In this document: piece by piece, positions 45,352 to 58,871 of the stretch
Layout of the letters: the number at the start of each line of letters is the position of its first letter
How positions within the stretch are numbered: position 1 is the first letter of the stretch
Assembly: GCF_048006345.1 (NCBI RefSeq)
Contig: NZ_CP180351.1
Location: 1,240,001 to 1,304,000 of the forward strand
DNA length: 64,000 bases
Source of the DNA: Marivita sp030148515
Lineage (GTDB): Bacteria; Pseudomonadota; Alphaproteobacteria; Rhodobacterales; Rhodobacteraceae
Reading direction: 5' to 3'
Notes under the pieces: generated by a model
What the model saw: the letters and a program-made list of their open reading frames with translations, nothing else
Database searches by the model: none
Told to the model about the DNA's origin: nothing
Translations under genes and position numbers: made by a program

Positions 45352-45412
45352 GGTGTGCCGGGCAAATGCCCGGCCTACCGGTTTGGTGTAGGCCGGGCTT
45401 GTGCCCGGCCCA
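45352..45412. repeat. REP-like GC-rich inverted repeat cluster
   Basis: GCCCGGCCTAC (45368-45378) pairs with GTAGGCCGGGC (45388-45398). Each flank carries a further small hairpin, GCCGGGCAAATGCCCGGC (45358-45375) and GCCGGGCTTGTGCCCGGC (45392-45409). The three-hairpin design resembles REP/BIME-type elements. It lies just after the solute-binding-protein stop, where it may stabilise the upstream message. Confidence 0.75.
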
Positions 45413-45417
45413 TTGGC

Positions 45418-46680
45418 TTACTTGTAGACGCGCTGGCGCACCTGCTCGAGGCGGGCCAGAATGTCATCAAGGTTGTCCGGGAACACCATGAATTCCTGGA
45501 ACCCTTGCATGGCTTCGGCTGCCATTTCCGCCGGGTAGTCGCGGTCAAAGAACTGCGCCACGCCGCCCGGGCTGTTGGAGGACAACATCGCAAAGCCCTG
45601 CTCGAGGAACTTGTCGTCGTCGATCGACGCGGACGCGTTCACCGGCAGCTGACCAAGGTTCTGGCCGTTGTTGATGACGGTCTGTTCTTCCGCCGATACC
45701 ACGAAGCGCAGGAATTCCCGTGCCGCTTCCTTGTTGTTGGCATTGGCCGGGATGTGGAACGTGTCGGTCGGCGCGTCTTCTGCCATGGCGACGCCTTCGG
45801 TGATCGCCGGGAACTGGTAGAAGTCGAGCTGATCATCTGTCAGACCCGCTTCGCGCAGCGGGGCCACGGCGAAGTTGCCCATGAGATAGGCGGCTGCATC
45901 ACCGTTCACCATGAAGGGCAGCGCTTCCTGCCAGGAGTAGTTCTGGTGGTTGTCGACATAGGCGCCCATGTCGATCAGCTCGCGCCAGTTGGCGAAGGTC
46001 TGACGCACGCGGTCGTCGGTCCACGCCACATCGCCAGCAGCCATTTCCATATGGAAATCATAGCCATGTGTGCGCAAGTTCAGGTAGTCGAACCAGCCGC
46101 CAGCGGTCCAGAGGAACTTGGTGCCGATGGTGTAGCACTTGACGCCATTGTCCAGCAGCTTCTGGCAGTTAGACTTCATCTCGTCCCAGTTGGTTGGCTC
46201 GCTCAGACCGAACTGGTCGTAGAGGTCTTTGCGGTAGTAGATGCCCCACTGGTAGTAGGTATAGGGCACGCCCCACTGCTTGCCGTCGATTGTCATCGCA
46301 CCCTTGGTGGAGGCGAGGTTGGCGGCAATCGCAGGCTCAGCCCAGAGGTCGGACACGTCTTCAAACAGACCTGCCTCGACATAGGGGCGCATGCGGTTGG
46401 CGGCATACCATGTCGCCACGTCCGGTGCGTCTGCGGTCAGGAAGTTGCGGATCTGGGTCTTGTAGGCTTCGCGGTCGATCACCGTGGTTTCGATGTTGAG
46501 ATCCGGGTGCATGTCCTGGAAGCGGCCGATCATGGCTTCCATTGTCGCGCGCGGTGCCGGGTTCGATGTATCGAGAAAAATTTTCAAATCGCCGCTGAGC
46601 GAATGGCTTCCGGCAAACGCCGATGAGGCTGCAAGTGCAGCCGTCAGCGCCAGTGCTGACGCTTTCAATGTGGAACGCAT
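45418..46680 (-). CDS. galactoside-binding periplasmic protein (extracellular solute-binding, family 1)
   Basis: A 420-residue binding protein. Signal peptide MRSTLKASALALTAALAASS ending AFA, cleavage before GSHSLSG. The two-lobed fold is indicated by LKIFLDTSNPAPRATMEAMI and by WGVPYTYYQWGIYYRKDLYD in the middle. It belongs with the following two permease genes. Galactosides as substrate are inferred from the GH4 and GH42 genes. First gene of the nine-gene minus-strand operon. An IclR-type operator lies 39 bases upstream. Confidence 0.92.
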   Translation of the reverse strand: MRSTLKASALALTAALAASSAFAGSHSLSGDLKIFLDTSNPAPRATMEAMIGRFQDMHPDLNIETTVIDREAYKTQIRNFLTADAPDVATWYAANRMRPYVEAGLFEDVSDLWAEPAIAANLASTKGAMTIDGKQWGVPYTYYQWGIYYRKDLYDQFGLSEPTNWDEMKSNCQKLLDNGVKCYTIGTKFLWTAGGWFDYLNLRTHGYDFHMEMAAGDVAWTDDRVRQTFANWRELIDMGAYVDNHQNYSWQEALPFMVNGDAAAYLMGNFAVAPLREAGLTDDQLDFYQFPAITEGVAMAEDAPTDTFHIPANANNKEAAREFLRFVVSAEEQTVINNGQNLGQLPVNASASIDDDKFLEQGFAMLSSNSPGGVAQFFDRDYPAEMAAEAMQGFQEFMVFPDNLDDILARLEQVRQRVYK

Positions 46681-46718
46681 GGTGTCCTCCCTTATGCTCC
46701 CAATTCTGGTGCAAGATT

Positions 46719-46737
46719 GGTTCCATTATTTGAAACC
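46719..46737. promoter_or_regulatory. candidate IclR-family operator
   Basis: GGTTCCATTATTTGAAACC is an imperfect palindrome centred between the divergent binding-protein and IclR genes. A related half, TATTGAAATCATAA, lies at 46748. IclR-type sites often have this AT-rich dyad form. Position and form support control of the operon by the adjacent IclR gene. Confidence 0.5.
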
Positions 46738-46829
46738 TTGTTTTGCATATTGAAATCATAACAGCGACTCGCCTATGGTTGTCAACAGCCGTCAGGACGC
46801 GACCTGCGGCGAGGGAGGATTTCGCGAAG

Positions 46830-47649
46830 ATGGCGTCGGTTGAACGAAACGATGGAACCGTGGGCAAAGCCCTGTCCGTTCTGGACCAGATTGCGTCCTA
46901 CGGTCGGCCCGTGCGGTTCGGTGAATTGCTGGCCGAGTCGGACATGCCGAAAGCCACGCTCTACCGATTCGTGCAGACCCTGACCAATCAGGGGATGCTG
47001 CAATACGATCCCGACCGACAAACCTACGCGCCTGGTTTGAGGCTTGTGCGTCTGGCTCATGCCGCCTGGGCGCAGTCCTCGCTGGCGCCAGTCGCCAGAC
47101 AGCATGTGGATGCATTGAGCGCGGAGACTGGGGAAACCGTGCACCTTGCGCAGCTGGACCACGCGCAGGTGCTTTATGTCGACAAGCGCAACGCCCGCGA
47201 TCCGGTCGAGATGTTCAGTCAGGCCGGCAAAGTCGGCCCGGCGTATTGCACGGGGGTGGGCAAGGCGATGCTGGCCTTCCTGCCAGAGCCCGAATTGCAG
47301 ACCGCCCTCGCCCAGCAAAGCTGGCACCAGTTCACCTCGGCCACGCATGGTTCTGCCGCCAGCCTGCAACGCGAATTGGCAGAGATCCGCGCCGAAGGAC
47401 TAAGCTTTGACCGGGAGGAACACGAGATCGGCATCGTCTGTGTCGCTGTGCCAATCCTCAATTCACAGTCTCGCCCACTCGGCGCCCTGTCCGTCACAGG
47501 CACCACCCGGCGCACCAATCTCGACACGCTGCGCAGCCTCGGGCCGCGGCTCAAGCAAGCCGCGTCCGCGATTGCCCGCGATGCGGAAAGCTGGCTGTTC
47601 CCGCGATCTGCTGCGCAGCCCACCCCCCACAACAACGGAGAGATGTCCC

Positions 47650-47669
<20 letters not shown>
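46830..47669 (+). CDS. IclR-family transcriptional regulator
   Basis: A 279-residue protein. GAGGGAGG at 46811-46818 supports ATG 46830 over an earlier in-frame start. The N-terminal winged HTH is VGKALSVLDQIASYGRPVRF, then SDMPKATLYRFVQTLTNQG. The C-terminal effector domain has GKVGPAYCTGVGKAMLAFLP and FDREEHEIGIVCVAVPILNS, typical of IclR proteins. It is divergent from the galactoside operon and overlaps the ATPase gene by 20 bases. Control of the galactoside genes is inferred. Confidence 0.9.
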
Positions 47670-48702
<1,033 letters not shown>

Positions 48703-48865
48703 ATTCCACACAAATTTCCAAGCACAATAAAGGGTTTGCGCAGCTCGTTTTGCCTTGCGTTCAGGCTGTATCCAAAGAGATTGCTCCCAGCCCTAAAGAG
48801 ATATTTTTTTGCGTCGTCTTTTCCTTATGTCCCATACGGGAATTGGAAAACAAAGGGCGATAAAA

Positions 48866-49711
48866 GTGTCTCAAAATATTGATAAGTCAGAAACCAAAAC
48901 GGAATTCGAAGCAGCGCCCCTGCCGGCAAATGAGGCGGCGCGAAATGCAAGGGTTCTTCGGTCTGGCGTAATGGATGTTCACCAGGAAGACCGATACGGC
49001 CTTTATGTCGATCTTGCGAAACTCATCACCGACTGCCCTGTCGCGTATACGGGGTTGCTTGACGATAATCGCCAGTTCTTTCTTGCCAAGGATTTCAACG
49101 GGCTGCTCGACGCTGATGAAGTGCCGCGCCACCTGACGCTGTGCCAATACGCTCTTGGATCAACACAGCCTATGATCGTGCCAGATCTGCGGGAGCATCC
49201 AAAGCTCAAGCACAACCCATTGGTCACGGCATCTCCGAATTGGGTCTTCTGGGGCGCCTATCCTTTGGTCACACAAGATGGTCTCGTTCTGGGAACCCTG
49301 TGCACAGTCGACTACAAACCCCGCTCCATGGAGCCTTTCCAAATCGAACAGATGCAGGCTTTGGCGAACAACCTGACATTGCTTGTCACGCTACAAATGG
49401 AAGAGCGCGATGCTGTCACAGAACGCATGGCAAAACTCGCGGCGTATTTCCATCGCAATCACCCGGACCTGCGCCCAAGTGAATTGGAGAATTTCCTGAA
49501 CCTGTGTTCCGGCCAACCCGTTAACCGCCAAGAGCTTGAGCGACTGGCGCAATGGGGCATCGTCGCATTGAACAACAACGCACCGGACCTGACCGCCAAG
49601 GGTCGGGAAATTCAGGCAGAGCACGGTCTGCACGCCGCAACCTTCCGTCGCCAGGCACTGGCGCAACGCACCGCAGTCGATATCGAAGACCTTTTTGCGA
49701 TGATCGATTGA
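48866..49711 (+). CDS. GAF-domain protein
   Basis: A 281-residue protein when started at the GTG 48866, which has AAAGGG eight bases upstream. A TTG at 48809 and an ATG at 48827 are alternatives without a ribosome binding site. A single GAF domain covers residues about 40-185: LITDCPVAYTGLLDDNRQFF, CQYALGSTQPMIVPDLREHP and GAYPLVTQDGLVLGTLCTVD, the pattern of sensory GAF domains. The C-terminal 90 residues are helical, with no HTH, kinase or cyclase domain. It may be a small-ligand or redox sensor with a separate partner. The small gene at 49725 follows by 13 bases. Confidence 0.75.
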   Translation: MSQNIDKSETKTEFEAAPLPANEAARNARVLRSGVMDVHQEDRYGLYVDLAKLITDCPVAYTGLLDDNRQFFLAKDFNGLLDADEVPRHLTLCQYALGSTQPMIVPDLREHPKLKHNPLVTASPNWVFWGAYPLVTQDGLVLGTLCTVDYKPRSMEPFQIEQMQALANNLTLLVTLQMEERDAVTERMAKLAAYFHRNHPDLRPSELENFLNLCSGQPVNRQELERLAQWGIVALNNNAPDLTAKGREIQAEHGLHAATFRRQALAQRTAVDIEDLFAMID

Positions 49712-49724
49712 AACAGGACACGAC

Positions 49725-50051
49725 ATGTATACCAAGATTTATCAAATTAAGACATCCACCCTCGCCGAGGGAAAGATCGCCGCGTCCTATGTTGCCGAAG
49801 AGCTGGGCGGGAAGATTGCGCAGTTCAACATGACGGCTCTCAACGTCCTTCTGTGCAAAGAAGGCGCTCTGTACGTGACGGTCAATTTTGACGAAGCATC
49901 AGATATGAAGGTCTTTCAGACAGCACAGGTTGAATTGTTCGAAAATCTGCGCAAAAGCCTGAAGTGTCACACGATGGACTTTCAGGCGATCCCGGTCTTC
50001 CGCTACGAACGCGAGGCGACAAACGCCGTGATGGAGAATTTAGCGTCCTGA
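49725..50051 (+). CDS. 108-aa protein of unknown function, with the GAF gene
   Basis: The protein opens MYTKIYQIKTSTLAEGKIAA and has a central part LNVLLCKEGALYVTVNFDEA. Alternating strands and two helices suggest a ferredoxin-like or dimeric alpha/beta barrel fold. There is no signal peptide. No family is recognised. It starts 13 bases after the GAF gene, with ACAGGACACGAC as weak Shine-Dalgarno sequence, so the two are probably co-transcribed. Confidence 0.65.
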   Translation: MYTKIYQIKTSTLAEGKIAASYVAEELGGKIAQFNMTALNVLLCKEGALYVTVNFDEASDMKVFQTAQVELFENLRKSLKCHTMDFQAIPVFRYEREATNAVMENLAS

Positions 50052-50069
50052 CGCGCAAACGTTTCTGCG

Positions 50070-50591
50070 TCAGTTCAATGGCACAGAAACCTTGAACTGA
50101 ACTGTCTCGATGCCCGGGTTGTCGTCGTAGATCCCCGCATTCGACCGATGGTCATAGGTCAGCGCCATCCGCCAGCCGCGCCGGTTTTCGTAACCGACCT
50201 CGATGCCGGACCGGAATGCAATCGGTCCGCCAAGGTCGAAGCCGCCATTGTCGAAATACAGTCCCGGCATGGAATGCAGTTCAGCATATGCGCCGCTGCG
50301 GCCAAAGGGGATCGTGTAGGTGGAACCAAATCCGATCCACGTCTCTCCGTTTTCGCCGATCGACAAACCGGCGGCATTCCCAAACGGCCCACGCTTATGG
50401 CCAAGATCGTAGCGAAGATACACCTCTCCCGCAGGATCGGCTCGCCGCTCCAGAACCTCGCCCCCAGAGATCGAGAACCGCGGCGTGGCGTCGGATTTCC
50501 CCAGACAGCCCGCCTGCGTCCCGCAATGGTTCATGCTCATGTCGGTCAGGCCAATGATGAAGAGCAATGCTGCAAATGTGCCGTCAGCCAT
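50070..50591 (-). CDS. PagL-like lipid A 3-O-deacylase (acyloxyacyl hydrolase family)
   Basis: A 173-residue outer-membrane protein with beta-barrel pattern. The C-terminal motif YDHRSNAGIYDDNPGIETVQ contains the PagL catalytic triad (His and Ser of HRS, Glu of GIE). Alternate hydrophobic residues (GEVYLRYDLGHKRG, and IGFGSTYTIPFG) fit the strands. The end FKVSVPLN is barrel-like, though a terminal Phe is lacking. It would trim the lipid A 3-linked acyl chain. The N-terminus (ADGTFAALLFIIGLTDM) is short and not a typical signal peptide, so the true start may lie elsewhere. Confidence 0.72.
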   Translation of the reverse strand: MADGTFAALLFIIGLTDMSMNHCGTQAGCLGKSDATPRFSISGGEVLERRADPAGEVYLRYDLGHKRGPFGNAAGLSIGENGETWIGFGSTYTIPFGRSGAYAELHSMPGLYFDNGGFDLGGPIAFRSGIEVGYENRRGWRMALTYDHRSNAGIYDDNPGIETVQFKVSVPLN

Positions 50592-50887
50592 TCGGGAATC
50601 CGTCCTTGCCAGAGGTTTTCTGACCCGAGGGATGGGCCAAATGCGTTCGCTTGTCCAGTTTCACCGTCGGCATTGCGGCCAAAACGCTTATGCAACGCGC
50701 ACCGCCGCGCGTCGTGGGTACATCGCTCCTCTTGACGGGAACATCGCGATGGAGCGGCCCAACAGATCGCTTTCTGTCAAGCAAGCAGGAAATGCCTCGG
50801 CTCCACCGCTGTCACCTTGCACTGACCGAATTTGACGACACTGAACATTTGCACCCGATACACTGTGGGCGCAGGAACGTCGAAACG

Positions 50888-51514
50888 CTATATCAAGCCG
50901 TGTCTCTGGGCAAAAACCAAAGCTTGCGTCCGATTTGTGGCTCCAAGTTTTTTGCAAATCGACCGGATATGCATTTTCACCGTGGATTCAGACAAGCCCA
51001 GAATTACCATTATATCCTTGTTCGAAAGTCCTTCGGTGAGCTTTTTCAGAACATCGAATTCTTTACGCGAAAGAGAACACCGATCCATAGCCTGATCCGA
51101 AACCGTAGCCATTTGCTGTTCACTTGGAATAAATTTTTGCCCGGTATGAATCAGCTTCAGAGTAAGGATAAGCGCTTCGAGAGAAAACTGCTTGGGAATC
51201 AGGCCAGAAACGCCAATATCCAGGCAGTTTTGCGCGAACATGGGGATTGTGGATCTGCCGAAAAGCACAACTTTGGCAGGATCAAATTGTTGCACCATGT
51301 CTTGCACGTCCCGAATTTTAACGGGATTTGCCAAACTGGTTTCCAACATAACCAAGTCAAACTTCTTGTCGGCCTTGACCTCAAACGCGCGTTTGACAGT
51401 GGAAACTGACGTGGTTTCGAAGTCACCCGTTTCCTCCAGGCTCAACGAGAGCAGGTCCGAGATGAGAGCGCGATCTTCGATGATGAGAACGTTTAGTTTT
51501 TTAGTGTGGGTCAT
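50888..51514 (-). CDS. LuxR-type response regulator with Glu in place of the phospho-acceptor Asp
   Basis: A 208-residue protein. The receiver domain (1-120) has the acidic pair in VLIIEDRALIS and the Lys in LIPKQFSLEAL, but the strand that should carry the acceptor Asp reads FDLVMLETSLAN. The C-terminal HTH is CSLSRKEFDVLKKLTEGLSN, then LGLSESTVKMHIRSICKKLG, a normal NarL/LuxR domain. Glu can mimic the phosphorylated state, so the protein may be constitutively active or controlled otherwise. No kinase gene is adjacent. Genes on both sides are unrelated. Confidence 0.86.
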   Translation of the reverse strand: MTHTKKLNVLIIEDRALISDLLSLSLEETGDFETTSVSTVKRAFEVKADKKFDLVMLETSLANPVKIRDVQDMVQQFDPAKVVLFGRSTIPMFAQNCLDIGVSGLIPKQFSLEALILTLKLIHTGQKFIPSEQQMATVSDQAMDRCSLSRKEFDVLKKLTEGLSNKDIMVILGLSESTVKMHIRSICKKLGATNRTQALVFAQRHGLI

Positions 51515-51968
51515 GAGCGTAATCCTGTGTCTTTTTACAGTGATCTTTGACCACCAGATGGTCGTAAACTCAGTACGCTACACCTCCTTAGGTAGTATTA
51601 TGAAACCAGAGATCAACATAAACGGTCAATGGACAAAATTTAAATGAGCGAAAGTTTGCAGACCTGACCTATCGAGGTGCTTTATCAGACCCCGAAAGAG
51701 AAAATCCTTGGCCACAGCTCTAAACCGTGTCTGTCAAACGATATTTACCCAGCAGAGGTCGTACGCGTCACGCTGGTCGTTGGCTTAAACAGAACAAAAA
51801 GCACAAAAAAGACGGTATTGTCAGCGTGACGGCACTAATTCCGGCGACCAATCGACAGTATCCAAAACCCAGAAAACGCGTTGTTGTGTGGTGTCGATGC
51901 ACCAGAAAATTGTTCATCCGAAAATCAAAAAGCGCATTTCTGCGTTCGCGTTGACGAGAAATCCCCGG
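51515..51968. other. 454-bp intergenic stretch without a supported gene
   Basis: I see no supportable coding region here. A GTG-started frame at 51727-51954 gives 75 very basic residues with no family resemblance. Base composition is more AT-rich than in the neighbours. The stretch includes the promoter side of the response-regulator gene, with an imperfect dyad CTAC-ACCTCCTTA-GGTAG at 51580-51595. Confidence 0.5.
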
Positions 51969-52562
51969 TTACACGACGCGAAATGCATCGCATTGTAGTC
52001 CACCACCGTATCGCAGGAAAATCAGCCCGGGTGCCCCATGTCGGGCAATCGCTTCAGTCACAGCTTGACGCTCGGCAGGCCACGCATAAATGTAAATGAT
52101 GTCAAACCCCAAGACATCGAACTCAATTGCCGCGTTTGCGTCATCGCCGCGGTCCAGCCGGTAATTGCCCTGCCGAAAATTGACGTTAACGTCATGCGAT
52201 TTTGCCAGTTGACGCGATACCTCGATGAGGCGCGGTTCGATTTCAACACCGGTCGACGCCCATCCGCGCAGTGCCGCAAGACAACTCACAACTCCAATGC
52301 CACTGCCCCATTCGCAAAAGCGTGGTGCATCTGTCTGGATATGTGCTGCGGCGGACTGAAGAAACCGCCAGGCAATGAGACCGTTCGAGGTGACAAGGCT
52401 CGGAATGCGGTCTTCTCCCTGTAAGCCCTGCATCTCTTCCGCAAGGCTTTTGGCGTTTTGGATAAGTGTCAGTGCCTGTGCGGCAGGCGTGTCATCAGAC
52501 AAGGTGATCTGCAACGGTTCAAGTCGGCGCATCAGACGTACCAAGGTTGCTTCCCGTGGCAC
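51969..52562 (-). CDS. SAM-dependent methyltransferase-like protein
   Basis: A 197-residue protein. FCEWGSGIGVVSCLAALRG is a Rossmann-type motif I (E/DxGxGxG), followed by ASTGVEIEPRLIEVSRQLA (motif post I) and FDIIYIYAWPAERQAVTEAI. These are features of class I methyltransferases. The first 80 residues are helical. No substrate is indicated. It lies 100 bases downstream of the 5S gene in the same direction, with a perfect 6-bp hairpin (52584-52599) in the gap. Read-through from the rRNA operon is possible. Confidence 0.75.
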   Translation of the reverse strand: MPREATLVRLMRRLEPLQITLSDDTPAAQALTLIQNAKSLAEEMQGLQGEDRIPSLVTSNGLIAWRFLQSAAAHIQTDAPRFCEWGSGIGVVSCLAALRGWASTGVEIEPRLIEVSRQLAKSHDVNVNFRQGNYRLDRGDDANAAIEFDVLGFDIIYIYAWPAERQAVTEAIARHGAPGLIFLRYGGGLQCDAFRVV

Positions 52563-52661
52563 GAAATTGCGACCGGGTGCCCTGCATTGTCAACAATGCG
52601 CGGATCGTTCTGACTATATGTTTGGGTATCGATTTAGAGAGATACATTCACTCTTTACTAG

Positions 52662-52778
52662 GTTTGGCGATGACCTACTCTCCCACGTCTTGAGACGCAG
52701 TACCATTGGCGCGGTGGCACTTAACGGCCGGGTTCGGAAAGGGACCGGGTGTTTTGCTCACGCTATGATCACCAAACC
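52662..52778 (-). rRNA. rrf: 5S ribosomal RNA
   Basis: The minus strand starts GTTTGGTGATCATAGCGTGA and ends GGTCATCGCCAAACC. The 3' and 5' ends pair as in 5S RNA. The flanks CACTCTTTACT (52648-52658) and AGTAAAGAGTG (52780-52790) are perfectly complementary and extend the helix, as in a processing stem. About 117 nt. No tRNA-fMet follows. Confidence 0.93.
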
Positions 52779-52962
52779 GAGTAAAGAGTGTGTTGTCCAA
52801 GTCATGTGCACATTGCTGGTGTAGTGCTTTTGGTCGTTGTTCCAGTTGTGGTTGGCGTTTGTGCGCTGTTCCACGGTGTGGCAACGGGCATGACTGCGTC
52901 ATACCCTGCGTGCCACCAATCGTGTCCGCTTTGCGGAGGACGATTTTGTTGTTACTGGATCA

Positions 52963-55858
<2,896 letters not shown>

Positions 55859-55889
55859 TCCAGAAAGAACAAAACCGAGCAGTTTTGAA

Positions 55890-55915
55890 GCGCTACCGCT
55901 TCGCTACTTGAGCGC
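55890..55915 (-). promoter_or_regulatory. leader-type hairpin upstream of 23S (copy 2)
   Basis: GCGCT (55890-55894) pairs with AGCGC (55911-55915), with 16 bases between. The inner 22 bases are identical to the copy at 58349-58374. The position, 31 bases upstream of the 23S 5' end, matches that of a spacer antitermination or processing site. See findings. Confidence 0.65.
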
Positions 55916-56277
55916 AGTTGTTGATCCTTCCGATCAAAAGTCACTTTTTTCCCGCCCTCGCTTTAGCGAGGACTATGTCGTTCAATCCGTGCGGAATGAA
56001 CGACGGGTTAGTGTACTTGACTTGGACAACTTATGTTCGTTTCACATGAGGATATGCAGATCGAGCCGGCTAGACCCAATCAACACCTTCAGCCGAAGCC
56101 GAACCCATGGAGATCACCGCTCACTCGCGGCAATCAAACATAGTTGATTTTGTATCTCTCTAAACGATTTCAAATGACATCTCATAAGAGACGTCCAGTT
56201 TGCTTGGAGCAAACATCTCAACATTCCTAAGAATGCTCAGAAGTATGTTCCCAGACACGTCACTTCCCGCAAGTTAG

Positions 56278-56354
<77 letters not shown>

Positions 56355-56469
56355 CACTTAAGTGGTTCCAGCCACTTAAGTGAGTGCGACCAAGCGTATT
56401 TGCCATGCAAATGCGCGGGGAGGCACCCGGTCAAGTGATAGAACCGATCCTGCACAGCCGAAGCGAAGA

Positions 56470-56545
56470 TGGTGGAGCCTAGGAGGATCGAACTCCTGAC
56501 CTCCTGAATGCAAATCAGGCGCTCTCCCAGCTGAGCTAAGGCCCC
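56470..56545 (-). tRNA. tRNA-Ala (TGC)
   Basis: 76 nt with encoded CCA. Starts GGGGCCTTAGCTCAGCTGGG, anticodon loop TTTGCAT (anticodon TGC), T-arm AGGAG-TTCGATC-CTCCT. It is the first tRNA after 16S. The usual order in this position is tRNA-Ile first. Confidence 0.97.
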
Positions 56546-56723
56546 ATGCTTTGGGACCCTGACACCGAACCTTTCCGAAAGGTCCCGCCATACAGGGTCT
56601 GACGTTCTGAAGAGATATGAGGACGGCCTGGTTTACAGTGCCTCTCGCGAGACCTGTTTATGATGGCCTTGAGAAGCCATCTGCTAAGTAACCTACGAGT
56701 TCGGCGAACCAAACTGCTAAGGT

Positions 56724-58196
<1,473 letters not shown>

Positions 58197-58348
58197 GAAA
58201 GGCTACATAATAGCCTTCTTGACAGTCGAACCTCTGCACATCCACCAGATGACATTACTGACATCACCTGGCGTTTTCTCTGTTTGATGCGCTCAAGTTT
58301 CACAAGGAAACAAAAGCCGCCAAACAGTGAAGCTGACACTCTATCATC

Positions 58349-58374
58349 GGGCTACCGCTTCGCTACTTGAGCCC
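58349..58374 (-). promoter_or_regulatory. leader-type hairpin upstream of 16S (copy 1)
   Basis: GGGCT (58349-58353) pairs with AGCCC (58370-58374). The inner sequence is the same as at 55890-55915, and the second base pair is changed from C-G to G-C with the pairing kept. It lies about 150 bases upstream of the 16S 5' end. Confidence 0.65.
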
Positions 58375-58496
58375 AGGAATGTCGAAACACCCATCAACCC
58401 AAATCGCCAAACAAACACCCTAAGAGCGCGACATACAGACGTCCAGACTTGCCGAAACAAACCAAACCGCCCGCATATCTCTTCAGATATTAGCAA

Positions 58497-58508
58497 TGTC
58501 AAAGAGCA
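58497..58508 (-). promoter_or_regulatory. boxA-like antitermination element in the rrn leader
   Basis: The minus strand reads TGCTCTTTGACA. It differs from E. coli boxA (TGCTCTTTAACA) at one base. A perfect hairpin, ATATCT-CTTC-AGATAT, follows at 58475-58490. Together with the promoter at 58651 this fits a rrn leader. Confidence 0.7.
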
Positions 58509-58650
58509 ACCCAGAGACAAACAACAAGACCAGTGCGCCCTAACTTCCCGGCGCGCCCGCCCTCATATACCCCTGAATTATCCACCACCGTAAGCAATCA
58601 ACGCCCCGTCCGATGTCCCAGCATCCGCCTCAGCGCCGCCGGTGAAGGGG

Positions 58651-58679
58651 TATTTAGAGTCCGCGCCGCGGGACCGCAA
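58651..58679 (-). promoter_or_regulatory. rrn promoter
   Basis: On the minus strand, TTGCGG (58674-58679) and TAAATA (58651-58656) are separated by 17 bases. A GC-rich spacer before CTCTAAATA and an AT-rich stretch upstream (58684-58760) are features of rrn promoters in this order. The site lies about 140 bases upstream of boxA. Confidence 0.55.
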
Positions 58680-58871
58680 GAGGAAAAATCCGGAAATCGG
58701 AAAATTCGTTAAATTTCGGCCAAGCTATTGCTTTCAATGCATTTTAATTACTATCAACCCGAAAAATCGCCCCTAGTCTGTTACGGCCACGATGTCATGT
58801 GACGTCGTCCGGTGATTGTCCACAGGCTTACCCACACATGCCCCTGCGTCACCTTTCCGTTTGAGTCCGAG

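Noticed and set aside
50592..50887. 296-bp gap with several short overlapping frames
   Set aside because: None has a ribosome binding site or conserved features. It is taken as intergenic, containing the promoter of the PagL-like gene.
51727..51954. 75-residue basic frame after the response-regulator gene
   Set aside because: GTG start with no ribosome binding site, composition unlike neighbours, no family resemblance.
58570..58824. DnaA-box-like 9-mers (TTATCCACC, TTGTCCACA) near the rrn promoter
   Set aside because: Only two imperfect copies about 240 bases apart, no cluster and no dnaA or gidA gene nearby, so no origin is supported.
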